64,000 bases of DNA from JAPLJC01 sp963697965 (GTDB lineage: Bacteria; Desulfobacterota; Desulfobaccia; Desulfobaccales; 0-14-0-80-60-11). Below the pieces are notes generated by a model. That model had not been told where the DNA came from, made no database searches, and saw nothing but the letters and a program-made list of their open reading frames with translations. Shown here one piece after another: positions 51,387-61,291 of this stretch. The stretch's first letter is position 1, and every line of letters begins with the position of its first letter. The DNA lies in the NCBI GenBank assembly GCA_963697965.1, contig OY969108.1:434001-498000 (forward strand). Direction: 5' to 3'. The translations under genes and the position numbers were made by a program.

Positions 51387-51533
51387 AAACGTTGCCTGGG
51401 GTTTTCCCTTTTTGCTTTTCGTCCTCTGCGTCTCTGCGGTGAACCCCGGCGTCATTTTCACCGCAGTTAGGCGCAGAGAGCGCCGAGAAGTCGACTTTCA
51501 CTTTTTCCTTTTACCTTTTTACTTTTTCCTTAT
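51355..51533. repeat. Low-complexity inverted repeat with inner palindrome
   Basis: Outer arms aaggcaaaaggcaaaagtaaa and its rough reverse complement face each other. Between them cctctgcgtctctgcggtgaa and ttcaccgcagttaggcgcagag form a near-perfect hairpin. It fills the 163-bp gap between rfbB and bioA and overlaps the last rfbB codons. A similar K-rich pattern occurs at 27797-27855. Confidence 0.6.
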
Positions 51534-51549
51534 TTCGGAGCAGCCCACT

Positions 51550-52899
51550 ATGACTTGCGACCGCGACACCCTGGTGCGCTGGGACCGGGAGCACCTCTGG
51601 CATCCCTTCACCCAAATGCAGGGGTTCCTTACGGAAGATCTCCTGATCATCACCCGGGGAGAAGGGAGCTTCCTCTTCGATCAGGAAGGCAACCGCTACC
51701 TGGACGGGGTCTCCTCCCTCTGGGCCAACCTCCACGGCCACCGGCGCCCGGAGTTGGACCAGGCCTTGAGGAGCCAACTGGAGCAGGTGGCCCACAGCAC
51801 CCTCCTGGGACTGGCCCACCCCCCGGCCATCTTGCTGGCCCGGCGCCTGGCCCAACTGGCCCCGGCCGGCCTCACCAGGGTCTTTTTCTCCGATGACGGC
51901 TCCACCGCGGTGGAGGTGGCCCTGAAGCTGGCCTTCCAGTACTGGCAGAACCTGGGAAACCGGGAGAAGCGGCGATTCTTGAAGTTGGAGAACGGCTACC
52001 ACGGCGACACCCTGGGAGCGGTGGCGGTGGGGGGGATCCCCCTGTTCCACGAAATCTACCATCCCCTGCTGTTCGACACCCTTTCGGCCCCGGCCCCTTA
52101 TTGCTACCGCTGCCCCTACCGGGAGGACTGCCGGGAGCAGTGCCTGGAGGAGTTGGAAGCCCAGGTGGCCACGCATCACCGGGAGCTGGCCGCGGTCATC
52201 CTGGAGCCGGTAATGCAGGGGGCGGCGGGCATGATCCCGCAGCCGCCCGGTTACCTGGCCAGGGTGCGGGAGGTGACCCGGCGCCACCGGGTGCTCCTGA
52301 TCGCCGACGAAGTGGCGGTGGGCTTCGGCCGCACCGGCCGGATGTTCGCCTGCCAGCACGAGCAGGTGAGTCCGGACCTCATGTGCCTGGCCAAGGGCAT
52401 AACCGGGGGCTACCTGCCCCTGGCCGCCACCCTGGCCAGCGATGAGATTTATCGAGCCTTTCTGGGGGAATACCAGGAATTCAAAACCTTTTTCCACGGC
52501 CACACCTATACCGGCAACCCCCTGGCCGCGGCGGTGGGGCTGGCCAGCCTGGATATCTTCGAGAAGGAGCGGTTGATTGAGGCCCTGGTCCCCAAGATCG
52601 AGTTGCTCACCCGGCTCCTGGCGGGGATGGCCGGCCACCCCCACGTGGGCGATATCCGCCAGCGGGGCCTGATGGTGGGGATCGAGCTGGTGCGGGACCG
52701 GGGCTCCCGGGAACCCTGGCCGCCGGCCCAGCGGATCGGCCATCGGGTCATCCTGGCGGCGCGCCGTCTGGGAGCCATCCTGCGGCCCCTGGGGGACGTC
52801 ATCGTCCTGATGCCGCCCCTGAGCATCTCCCCGGCGGAACTGGAGGACCTGGCCAGGATCACCCTTGCAGCCATCGACCGGGGAACGGCCCCAGATTGA
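51550..52899 (+). CDS. bioA: Adenosylmethionine-8-amino-7-oxononanoate aminotransferase
   Basis: Biotin-pathway class III aminotransferase of 449 residues. LWHPFTQMQGF at the N terminus is BioA-typical. GVSSLWANLHGHRRPELDQ, FFSDDGSTAVEVALKLA, IADEVAVGFGRTGRMFACQH and the PLP-Lys in CLAKGITGGYLPLAATLAS follow. The frame is open from 51133, but the ATG at 51550 matches the family. Other bio genes are not adjacent. A short fragment similar to its 3' end lies at 63747-63800. Confidence 0.95.
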   Translation: MTCDRDTLVRWDREHLWHPFTQMQGFLTEDLLIITRGEGSFLFDQEGNRYLDGVSSLWANLHGHRRPELDQALRSQLEQVAHSTLLGLAHPPAILLARRLAQLAPAGLTRVFFSDDGSTAVEVALKLAFQYWQNLGNREKRRFLKLENGYHGDTLGAVAVGGIPLFHEIYHPLLFDTLSAPAPYCYRCPYREDCREQCLEELEAQVATHHRELAAVILEPVMQGAAGMIPQPPGYLARVREVTRRHRVLLIADEVAVGFGRTGRMFACQHEQVSPDLMCLAKGITGGYLPLAATLASDEIYRAFLGEYQEFKTFFHGHTYTGNPLAAAVGLASLDIFEKERLIEALVPKIELLTRLLAGMAGHPHVGDIRQRGLMVGIELVRDRGSREPWPPAQRIGHRVILAARRLGAILRPLGDVIVLMPPLSISPAELEDLARITLAAIDRGTAPD

Positions 52900-52987
52900 T
52901 ACACCCAGGCGCGCCCGGCCTTACTTGCAGATAATGGCAAGCTAGTCGCTGAATATTGGATTGCTTGTCTGCTAATAATTGTTAAAA

Positions 52988-55900
52988 TTATCGAGCGTTC
53001 CAGCGACGCTTCAATTCAATTAATCGACTGTCTTTCAGGAGAGAAGAATCCGCAATCCCAATTTGCTGAAACGTATCTTCTATATCGTAAGGCCACGCTG
53101 AGACATCGTTCTGGTAAGATGGTGAATAAGATCGCTAATGTCTCTTTTGGAAATTGATCAACAATATCAGTTTTACTTTTACTAAGATTACGCATATGGC
53201 CCCGATTAATCTCACTTAATAGGGGCAAAATAATATTTGCGATTTTAGAAAAATTGGTAACACTTGAAAAAGCAAGGTCGCTTAGTTTAGAGGAAATCCT
53301 TGAGCTCTTTGCCTTTTTTTGTCGCGGCCAAACCTCAGCGAGGAAAACAGGTAATTCCGCACCCCACTTTCCTTTTTCCTCCCTTAACGACCACATCTCA
53401 GTTGCCATAGAGTATATGATCGGAACTCATCATCTGCGTCGATCAGAACGTCACGCATCTCAGCGTTTGTAACCAATCGCTCACTTGTTTCCTGATCAAT
53501 ACTTGCCCAGCCAGTTAGTAAGATGCCCGACAGGATTTGGGTATACCTCCGATTTCCCATAGTTTTTTTTCGAGCAATCCTCAATAGGTGAGGCTTCATA
53601 TGAATATAGAGTTTTTGGTGGGGAATATTAGCGCCCGTGAAAAAACCTGCCCATACAGCGTCCTGATCATCACCCTCCTGATCGAGCACTGAGAGCAACT
53701 TCTTCTGGGACCAAATAGGATCAATCGCAAAAAACCAGCGCATGTTAAATGCAAAAATGACCATTGCGTAACGCCGCAGATCGCCCTCCAAAGCAAGCAA
53801 CTCTTCAACACGGTCAATCCATGGTTTAGGAAAGCCCTTTTCTACTTCTAAACCATCTTTGGTAGGATCATTCATTAATGATAGCGCCAGCTTTCCGACC
53901 GGCGCATTAATGGCTTCCATGGCCCAATCTGGTTCTTTGTTCCTTCGGACTATGGATGATTGGACCTTTCCTGGTTTTGACCTTAGCACAGCGATTAAAC
54001 ACCTCCACAATCGTGCAAATCGTTCAGGATAATCAGAAAGAAGAACTTTACTAGAACTCAGAAGCCATTCGGAAGCTGGGTGAATAAATGCGGCAATTGC
54101 TCTTATTGGTAATCTAGAGAGGCGCACGGCGATATGAGCAGAAAACTTGGGCGTGTCCAATTTTCGTGCATCTGGATTTAGAAACCTTGTCCAGGCCCAT
54201 TCCGGATAAGCATGGTGTTTCGCGGAATCATTGAGTGCCGCAAAAGCAAGATTTGGTCTTTCGGATGCCAAGCCTGCAAAAGGGTCGCGCTCCACTAACC
54301 AATCATCTGTGCGACCGCTAAGTTCCGCTGCCTTACTGAGAAGAGTTTCTATCGGCTCAGTAAGAAGGGCTGAGTATCCCTTGTCTGTTTGGACCGGGCC
54401 GCCACGTCCTTCCATTGAAGAAGCTGCATTCGCTGCATATTGCGGCTGCCATGTAGGCGCAAACCTACGAAGTTTAATAGTTTCTGCGTTCGCGTCGAAA
54501 TTGAACCGACAATTATGAGCTTCGAGCCAATTAACTCGGTTCAACGACCCCCAAGCGCGCCTTTCAGCGTATTCAGCCCGTGTTTCTTTCTTCCAACGCA
54601 ATGGTCCACGCAGCAATCGCTTTTCAAGCCGCTTCTTCACAGCTGGTGAGAAATCATTCCAGCGTTTTGATAGAACAAGTAAGAGGTCCCTTTGATGGCG
54701 ACGGTCCCAAAAAACCTGGTCATTAAGATTGCTTATTAATCTGCCAGCTTCGCTGCCAGAAAGTATACGCTGATCCCCAGCTGCCCAGATCCTCAAGCGA
54801 GCAAAGACCGTTTCTTCGTCGATCCACCATCCTAAATATTCCTGCTTTGCGGCAAGGGGATCTTTTTCGATGAGTCTCTTCAACAGGTCTACATAAAAAA
54901 GGAAGCTTGGCGAGATACCATATGTCCGCTCAAATGATTCTCTCTCTGAATCCGGTTCAGATTCGACGGGGCAAAGTTGATGTAACACTTGCCCAAAAAG
55001 TTCCCTCTCCAGGTAGACCGCATACTCCAAGTTCCTCCTAAATTCTCGAACAGCGGTCAGGAGAAATTCATCGGGAATTTGAAAATCATTGCCTGGGCTC
55101 ATATATTCAATTTTTACATGGACCATATCTTTCAGAAGAATATCCTTTCTGTTTTCAGGAGGTTCGGGTCCACGCAGATAAGGTTTTTCTACTTTTAAGT
55201 AAGGACGATTGATCAGGGCAAATTCTATGATCGCAGCATTATTCCAGCCATCAAGACCAATCGATGCCTTCAATCGATACCATTCACTATGGGAATCATT
55301 CTTTTGTGTTTCCCATGCCTTAAAAATATAACGCCACGCTTGCCGAACTTCCGGAGAACAGTCTTTCTTGGTCCGCGCCAGCTCATACCCAATTCGATTT
55401 TGAAGATCAGGATGAATGCCGGCTTGAGTCGACGCCCACCACACCGCAGTAGGATGATTTGAAACCTTGCTTATCCAAACGGTTAGCTCCCATAGGCGAG
55501 ATGGCAGATTAGGAACATTAACAGCCCAATGGCCACGCAAGGCTGGGAAGTTTTGGTCTCGAACGTTTAGACGATCAAGCCTGGTTGCCGCAAAGCAATT
55601 CCATGCGCCTTTGGGAATCTCCCTTTCGGTGTTGTAGTCATCCCGTTCAATCTTTGGCGGGAAGGGGTCGGTGTCTATGCCATAAGCATCAAACGGGTCG
55701 AATAACGGCACTTGCTTACCAGGACTAAAAAGATGACCGGGTTTAGAATATCGTATCGCTGGGTCAAATACACATAGCCATTCAGCAGGGGGTGGTTCTT
55801 CCGAGGCAGAGAATTTCCTTGCCCCTTCGAGGCTGGAGACAACATGGGCGACTTGGCCTCTCTCGTGAGGCAACAGTGCTTTAGGCCCTTTTTGGGCTAA

Positions 55901-56812
55901 CGCAATGACTTTCCCGTACCATGCAGCCGAATCTCTTGCTCTACTGGCCCACGCTGTCAATGTATCCCAAAGCGCCTTATGACTGTCTGCTTCCTCATAG
56001 GCTATTGGGTGAGCGCCTTTATGTCGCCATTTAGATTCTGCTTCATCCTCCGATCCCGCCTGGAAAGCGTATATCCCCTCGAGAGACTTCGATGAGCTGC
56101 TTAGAGCTTCAAGCAGATACTGAACGGGGGGATCATCAGCAGTATATCCAATGAAAACCATAACATATTTATCTAAGACTGACCTCATGAATGAGGTTGC
56201 CCACCCATCAGAGAGATAGGCTCGACCAAACTGTGAGCTGGATAGGACAAAACCATCACCATCTGCTCCCATATAATCTTTATCAACGTGGCCATGCAGG
56301 TGAATGATTCCTTCAAATTCCTCAAAGCGCAGAGGATCGGGTAATCGAGGGGGGCTTGAACATGGCAAAGAGTAATCACACGACTCGAAAAGCAGGTCAA
56401 AGTTTGTAGTAACAAGCCTAACTTTTCCATCTGGACCTCGCGCCAAGTCCAGCATGATCCGATGAGCAGAAAGATCGGTCGCCAAACTTGGTTTTAGTGC
56501 CTTCGCAACAGCTGCCTCGATATCTCGTCGAGTGAAACTACGCTCTAGAAGGCCAAAAACTCTGTCAGCTGAAATAAGGCCGCTAATTCCCGTTCGACGA
56601 TCAATCTCTCGCGCTTCCTCGATAATCCTTCCCGCCGGGTCGTCGGCAGCCACTCCTAAAGCTTCAATAATGTTCTGCGCCAATCCGAAAAAACCTGGGA
56701 GGCCAGCAAATGCACGAGATATACCTGCACCGCAAAAGAAAATAACCCTACCCGCATCTCTTGCTATGAGAAGTTCATCAGGTATTGATGGGCCTTTGGC
56801 TAGGAATCGCAT
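52988..56812 (-). CDS. dsr1: SIR2-domain antiphage protein resembling DSR1, interrupted by two frameshifts near its 3' end
   Basis: An N-terminal SIR2-like NADase domain carries RVIFFCGAGISRAFAGLPGF, RLVTTNFDLLFE and GIIHLHGHVDKDY with the catalytic His. About 1,000 helical residues of unknown fold follow. The main frame stops at 53384, but the expected C terminus continues in other frames: EMWSLREEKGKWGAELPVFL (53016-53405), then DVSAWPYDIEDTFQQIG to IELKRRWNAR with TAA at 52988-52990. Repaired length is about 1,274 residues, in the range of defence-associated sirtuins, which deplete NAD+ on infection. It is strongly AT-rich compared with its neighbours. The naming rests on architecture and motifs. 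Confidence 0.75.
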
Positions 56813-57043
56813 TTATTTCGAATACCTCTTTCCGAAAAAAAACAATTCATCAAGTGATGACTCAATTTCTTTTTCGTATCGAGCGTCAAACATTATATAA
56901 TTACTGGATTATAGGCTGTGTCCTGGCCTCCTACAATGAGTATATTATAGGGGAGTCTAGATTGAAAACCAAGGAATCTGATATTTTCCCGGTGAGAGTT
57001 TAAGGAATGGCATACTTTAGCGGTTTGGCTCTCTGCTATATAT

Positions 57044-57533
57044 CCACTATTATCCCCGTGCCTTCCACTATGGGCGGATTCTCTCGACATGCTGGTTTGG
57101 CCCCTTACCTTAAAGGCATCTTTAATACCCCTTTCCTCATATGAGCAGCCCCCCGCAGACAGCCATCGTGACCGGAGCTTCGCAGGGGATCGGCGCGGGA
57201 ATCGTGAAAGGATTGGTCGCACGGGGTTTCAACGTCGTTGCCAATTCCCGGAAAGTGACCCAATCGACCGAAATCGCGGCTTCCGACCGCGTCGCCCTGG
57301 TGGACGGCCACATCGGCGAGCCGGCCACTGCCGCCAAGATCGTCGAGACGGCGCGGTCCCGTTTCCAGTCGCTCGACGTACTGGTCAATAACGCCGGCAG
57401 CTTCTTCCCCAAGCCGTTCACCGACTACACCGCCGGGGACTTCAAGTCACTCGTGGCGACGAACCTCGAGGGCTTCCTGTACCTCACCCAGTTCTCCATC
57501 AAACAAAGGTTGGCGCCGAAGACCGGCGGCAGC
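57044..57533 (+). repeat. Direct repeat copy 1 (490 bp)
   Basis: About 97 bp of upstream DNA plus the first 131 codons of an SDR gene are duplicated, at roughly 90% identity, at 59757-60247. Identity stops exactly after ggcggcagc at 57533. The 2.2 kb between the copies holds unrelated genes and mobile-element debris. Confidence 0.9.
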
Positions 57534-57686
57534 CTCGGCTACCACGGTCTAAAATGGTTTTGGGACATGAGTCTCCCACCTGATTGGCAGGAGAACCAAT
57601 TGACGCTCCGCCGAAATGAGATCATGCCACTCCTGAATTGTTCGTACAGCAATTTCGCACTTTTAAGCGACTATGATTGTGCGTAG
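57141..57686 (+). pseudogene. Truncated short-chain dehydrogenase (copy 1)
   Basis: TAIVTGASQGIGAGIVKGLV, VNNAGSFFPKPFTDYTAGDF and NLEGFLYLTQFSIKQ are the SDR coenzyme and central motifs. After codon 131 the sequence changes abruptly to an unrelated tail (YHGLKWFWDMSLPPDW...), removing the Ser-Tyr-Lys catalytic region. A fuller copy is at 59855. The new tail's DNA may come from an insertion sequence or deletion join. It cannot be an active dehydrogenase. Confidence 0.82.
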
Positions 57687-57692
57687 TAATTT

Positions 57693-58802
57693 CTAAAACG
57701 AATATGCCAAGCCGGCAGTGGCTCCGTTAAAAAACACGCCGGAGACGTTAACGCCGAGTGCGTGCACGAAAGGGCCCGGAGAAATAAAGGTTTCCTGTAT
57801 CTGTCCAGGCGCCAAAGCAACGCCTTGGAGCCAGAGTGCTTCGTAACCGACCTTCAGATCAAGCCCCTTGCTAACCTGATATTTGCACTGCAAGCCGATT
57901 TCGCCAACGAAAGCGGCGGGGGTAGCCACGGTAGACGACGGTCTCAGGACCTTATAGATGCTGACTTGGGTTGCCTCTTGCGCGGAGTTGACATAAGCCC
58001 CGGCCTTTATCTGTCCGTTAATCGAAAAGCGACCACGCCCCCATATCTTTCCATCGGCGCCGATCTGGAGACCATAAAGATTGTTGCTCGTATTTGTATT
58101 CCAGAAAGGCTTAAACCCCAATAGGGGTTCTAATGAACCCTGAAGGTTTTCAGACAGGTTGACCCAACGGAATCCGGCCAGCAGGGTTAGACGGCTATAA
58201 AGATTCCAGCGCACGTTGAGCTCTGCATTATGAAGTTTTGTATCGTAGTCCCATGCCATTGCCTGGTATGTATGATCTTGGGTTTGGAGAAAGCCGCCGG
58301 GAGCCTTCATCACCAGCCAGTCCGGGGGATTGTCGGGCCCAATGCTTTGGCTGCTGTTCCAGGGGGCGGTCTGGAAATACGACACTTCCAAATCGCAGCC
58401 GGAATCACCATGGCGAATCACGTCTATTCTCCCTCCAGGGGAAAAGCCTTGAAAATCGTTGCTGTTGAGAGCTTCCGTGCCGTTGGTGGTTCCTAGGTTG
58501 CTAAACGGCACGGGGGCAGGCACTCGGTTAACGAGGGGTCGACTTACGGAGCTGAATCGGTACAAGACGAGGGCGTCGGCTGAGACAGTCCATCGCGGCG
58601 GGGCACCCTGCGTCTGGTCAACCGGCGCCTGGGAAGACGACACAGGCGAATCTTTACTATCCGCCGATTTGCCTGTTGAATTCTGTTGGTCTTCAGCGAA
58701 GGCAGTTATCGACAGGAAGAGCATGGCGACCAGAGCACAGAGAAAATAGAGGGCGATCAACAGCTGTCTATTATGAAACGGGCCTCCGCGGCTTCTGAGC
58801 AT
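57693..58802 (-). CDS. Outer-membrane beta-barrel protein (BBP7-like)
   Basis: The ATG at 58802 begins a signal peptide (FHNRQLLIALYFLCALVAML, ending AFAED); the frame is open to 58994 but that part is unsupported. A Ser/Gln/Asp-rich linker precedes WTVSADALVLYRFSSVSRPL, then alternating strands such as LTLLAGFRWVNLSENLQGSL and IGADGKIWGRGRFSINGQI. The C terminus GATAGLAYSF ends in Phe, as outer-membrane barrels do. This is the BBP7/Lpg1974-type pattern; function unknown. Its start overlaps the stop of a 37-codon frame (TGATG). Confidence 0.72.
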   Translation of the reverse strand: MLRSRGGPFHNRQLLIALYFLCALVAMLFLSITAFAEDQQNSTGKSADSKDSPVSSSQAPVDQTQGAPPRWTVSADALVLYRFSSVSRPLVNRVPAPVPFSNLGTTNGTEALNSNDFQGFSPGGRIDVIRHGDSGCDLEVSYFQTAPWNSSQSIGPDNPPDWLVMKAPGGFLQTQDHTYQAMAWDYDTKLHNAELNVRWNLYSRLTLLAGFRWVNLSENLQGSLEPLLGFKPFWNTNTSNNLYGLQIGADGKIWGRGRFSINGQIKAGAYVNSAQEATQVSIYKVLRPSSTVATPAAFVGEIGLQCKYQVSKGLDLKVGYEALWLQGVALAPGQIQETFISPGPFVHALGVNVSGVFFNGATAGLAYSF

Positions 58803-58915
58803 CACCTTTCCATGGTCTTCAACGCCGCGGACCACTCCCGGCGACGCCGGGCCTTCTCCATCTCCAGGCAACTGATCTTCAGGAAGGCCCGGTAAGGCAG
58901 AGAAACCCGGACCAT
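58802..58915 (-). CDS. Possible small protein coupled to the beta-barrel gene
   Basis: 37 residues, MVRVSLPYRAFLKISCLEME then KARRRREWSAALKTMER, strongly helical and basic. Its TGA overlaps the ATG of the barrel gene (TGATG), a coupling arrangement. No good ribosome-binding site precedes its ATG, and the upstream frame is closed by a TAG about 25 codons earlier. It could be the 3' remnant of a longer gene rather than an intact small gene. Confidence 0.4.
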   Translation of the reverse strand: MVRVSLPYRAFLKISCLEMEKARRRREWSAALKTMER

Positions 58916-59164
58916 CCGCCCCGACTGGGCGGGTATGTCGCTGAACCCTTTCTGACATCGGCAATGTGATTTCCTTTTCGGCTAATTTCCCCAAACTCTT
59001 AAAACAGATGTTGCGCCTATCCTGATGGATTTCCGCATCTTTACAAATCGGGGATTCCCTGTTTTATGAGGTCGCGTTTTCCAGATTTTTTACTCGGGGA
59101 TTCCCTGTGTTTTCTACGGATATCGCCTTGGCGATAGATGCCGGAGTACGTTACATGATGCTCT
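58916..59164. other. Non-coding gap with a short repeat
   Basis: No gene is seen. The string tcggggattccctgt occurs twice (about 59047 and 59095), about 48 bp apart. Function unknown. Confidence 0.5.
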
Positions 59165-59459
59165 AGAATGACCTGCCCCCCCAAAAACTGATCCACATGT
59201 TAAGTTAGAGTGGTGGATCGAAGGGAGGTAGGGAGATGACCAGGAAACGTTATACGGCGGAGCAGATCATTGGGAAGCTGCGGGAAGCAGAGGTGGCCTT
59301 GGCCCAGGGGCAGAGAACGGGCCAGGTTTGCCGCAGCTTGGGCATTGCCGAGCAGACCTTTTATCGCTGGCGCCGGGAGTATAGTGGTTTAAAGGTAGAG
59401 CAGGCCAAGAGGCTCAAGGCCCTGGAGCAAGAGAATAGCCGGCTAAGACGGGCGGGTGG
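59165..59459 (+). mobile_element. Truncated IS3-family element (left end and orfA)
   Basis: The left end begins tgacctgccccccc. A frame from 59236 encodes 74 residues of an IS3-type OrfA: TRKRYTAEQIIGKLREAEVA, CRSLGIAEQTFYRWRREY (the HTH) and the start of the leucine-zipper segment LKALEQENSRLRR. It breaks off near 59455, where RL.ADL.LD would be expected, and fuses to a histidine-kinase fragment. OrfB (DDE transposase) and the right end are absent, so it is immobile. Confidence 0.85.
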
Positions 59460-59698
59460 CGGAGCATGAAACCATCTACTACGTCAAGGATAATGGCATC
59501 GGATTTGATGAGCAGTATGCCGGCAAGCTGTTCGGGGTCTTCCAACGACTGCACGGAGGTGAGGAATACGAAGGCACCGGCGTCGGCTTGGCCATCGTGC
59601 AGCGCATCATCCAGCGGCATGGTGGCCGGGTCTGGGCTGAGGGGAAAGTGGACCAGGGGGCGACCTTTTACTTTACCCTGCCCAAAACCGGAGATTAA
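59456..59698 (+). pseudogene. C-terminal fragment of a sensor histidine kinase
   Basis: About 75 residues carry the HATPase N and G boxes: YYVKDNGIGFDEQYAGKLFG, then GTGVGLAIVQRIIQRHGGRV and GATFYFTLP. The dimerisation domain with the His, the sensor and any promoter are missing, replaced by the IS3 fragment at the 5' side. It resembles PAS/phytochrome-type kinases that use this extended F box (FQRLHGGEEYEGTG). The fragment may be expressed but cannot be a kinase. Confidence 0.82.
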
Positions 59699-59756
59699 AT
59701 TTCGTCAAATGTTATTCAGAGCGCCTTCTGAGAGAGTGTCGCTCATTGCTATCTAG

Positions 59757-60247
59757 CCACTATTATCCCCGTGCCTGCCGCCAGGGGCGGGTTCTCTTGA
59801 CATGCTGATTTGGGCCCTTACCTTTAAGGCATCTAGAGATGCCCCTTTCCTCATATGAGCAGGCCCCCGAAGACAGCCATCGTGACCGGAGCCTCGCAGG
59901 GGGTCGGCGCGGGAATCGTGAAAGGGTTGGTCGGACGGGGGTTCAACGTCGTTGCCAATTCCCGGAAAGTGACCCAATCGACCGAAATCGCGGCTTCCGA
60001 CCGCGTCGCCTTGGTGGACGGCCACATCGGCGAGCCGGCCACTGCCGCCAAGATCGTCGAGACGGCGCGGTCCCGCTTCCAGTCGATCGACGTACTGGTC
60101 AATAACGCCGGCAGCTTCTTCCCCAAGCCGTTCACGGACTATACCGCCGGGGACTTCAAGTCACTCGTAGCGACGAACCTCGAGGGCTTCCTGTACCTCA
60201 CCCAGTTCTCCATCAAGCAAATGTTAGCGCAGAAGACCGGCGGCAGC
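59757..60247 (+). repeat. Direct repeat copy 2 (491 bp)
   Basis: Partner of 57044-57533. Here the SDR gene continues beyond the repeat. The upstream region differs by several substitutions and small indels, so the duplication is not brand new. Confidence 0.9.
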
Positions 60248-60584
60248 ATCGTCACGATCACGGCAGCCCTGGCTCGCAACCCGATCCGGGGGCGTCACGG
60301 CGGCAGTGCCGATGATCACCAAAGGCGGTCTTGAGACGATCACCCAGCACCTGGCGATGGAGTACGCCAAAAACGGCATCAGCGTGAACGCCGTGGCGCC
60401 CGGCGCCGTCTACACGCCGCTTCACCGAAACACTCCGAAGGATGTCATGGAAAGCCTGTCGCCGCTGGGTCGGCCTTCCACGGTCAGGGACATCACGGAT
60501 GCGGTCATGTACCTGACCGACGCCGCCACGGTCACCGGTCACATCCTGTACGTCGATGGCGGCGCTCATTTCGGCTGCTGGTGA
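59855..60584 (+). CDS. Short-chain dehydrogenase/reductase with a one-base frameshift
   Basis: The N-terminal TAIVTGASQGVGAGIVKGLV and VNNAGSFFPKPFTDYTAG lie in the frame ending at 60334. After ALARNPIRG the frame should continue VTAAVPMITKGGLETITQHL, NGISVNAVAPGAVYTPLH and HILYVDGGAHFGCW, which is in the next frame to 60584. An extra G in the G5 run at 60288-60292 explains the break. Repaired it is about 243 residues, a complete classical SDR. The motif at the Tyr position is atypical (no YxxxK seen; KGGLE follows PMIT), so substrate and activity are uncertain. Confidence 0.78.
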
Positions 60585-60601
60585 TCGGACTGGTTACCGG
60601 T

Positions 60602-60624
60602 GGTGGGCAGTGCCCACCCTACAT
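60602..60624. repeat. Dispersed palindrome
   Basis: ggtgggcagtgcccaccctacat, the same unit as 22007-22023 with its ctacat flank. Confidence 0.75.
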
Positions 60625-60685
60625 AATTACAGTGGCAAAGTTGCCGCATAACTTCAGGCTATATGTCCTTTTGAGGTAAAACAAC

Positions 60686-61291
60686 ATGACGGCAGAAGAC
60701 CATTTCCAGAAAAGATATGAATCGGGTGATACTCCTTGGGATATTGGCAAACCCGATTTTAATCTTATTCAGACTGTGAGCACGATGGCCATAGAACCCT
60801 GTAAAGCCTTGGATATTGGCTGCGGCACTGGGGATAACTCCATATGGCTTTCCCAAAAAGACTTTCAGGTTACAGGTGTTGATACTTCAGAGCTTGCCAT
60901 ACAGAAGGCTAGAGAGAAAGCTTCAAAGGCTAAGGTCAAATGTACCTTTATGGTGATTGACTTCCTCGTAAACAAAATTGCAGGGGCGCCATTTGGCTTG
61001 GCGTTTGATAGAGGCTGTTTTCATGCATTAAATTCGGATGAAGAACGGAAAAGCTTTGCTGAAAATGTAGCGGCCCATTTACGAAAAGATGGCTTGTGGC
61101 TGAGTCTGGTTGGCAGCGCCGATGAACAACGCCAGGGGCCAGGTCCACCCCGGCGGACCGCCAGAGATATTGTTAACGCTGTGGAATCGTGCTTCGAAAT
61201 CCTGTCGCTCGTTTCCAGCCATTTTGAATCTAAACTCCCAAACCCGCCTAAAGCCTGGGTTTGCCTGATGCGGAAAAGGCATTTTGCCTAA
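60686..61291 (+). CDS. Class I SAM-dependent methyltransferase
   Basis: 201 residues. The motif I ALDIGCGTGDNSIWLSQKDF, motif post-I VTGVDTSELAIQKAREKA and GLAFDRGCFHALNSDEERKS follow the TehB/thiopurine-type methyltransferase layout. The N-terminal YESGDTPWDIGKPD is characteristic of TehB-like enzymes acting on metalloids or small molecules. The substrate cannot be deduced. It is AT-richer than the backbone, consistent with acquisition. The DsbA-like gene follows after 151 bp. Confidence 0.88.
   Translation: MTAEDHFQKRYESGDTPWDIGKPDFNLIQTVSTMAIEPCKALDIGCGTGDNSIWLSQKDFQVTGVDTSELAIQKAREKASKAKVKCTFMVIDFLVNKIAGAPFGLAFDRGCFHALNSDEERKSFAENVAAHLRKDGLWLSLVGSADEQRQGPGPPRRTARDIVNAVESCFEILSLVSSHFESKLPNPPKAWVCLMRKRHFA

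Noticed and set aside
56785..57003. 72-codon plus-strand frame upstream of the SIR2 gene
   Set aside because: AT-rich, no ribosome-binding site and overlapping the SIR2 start antisense; no domain.
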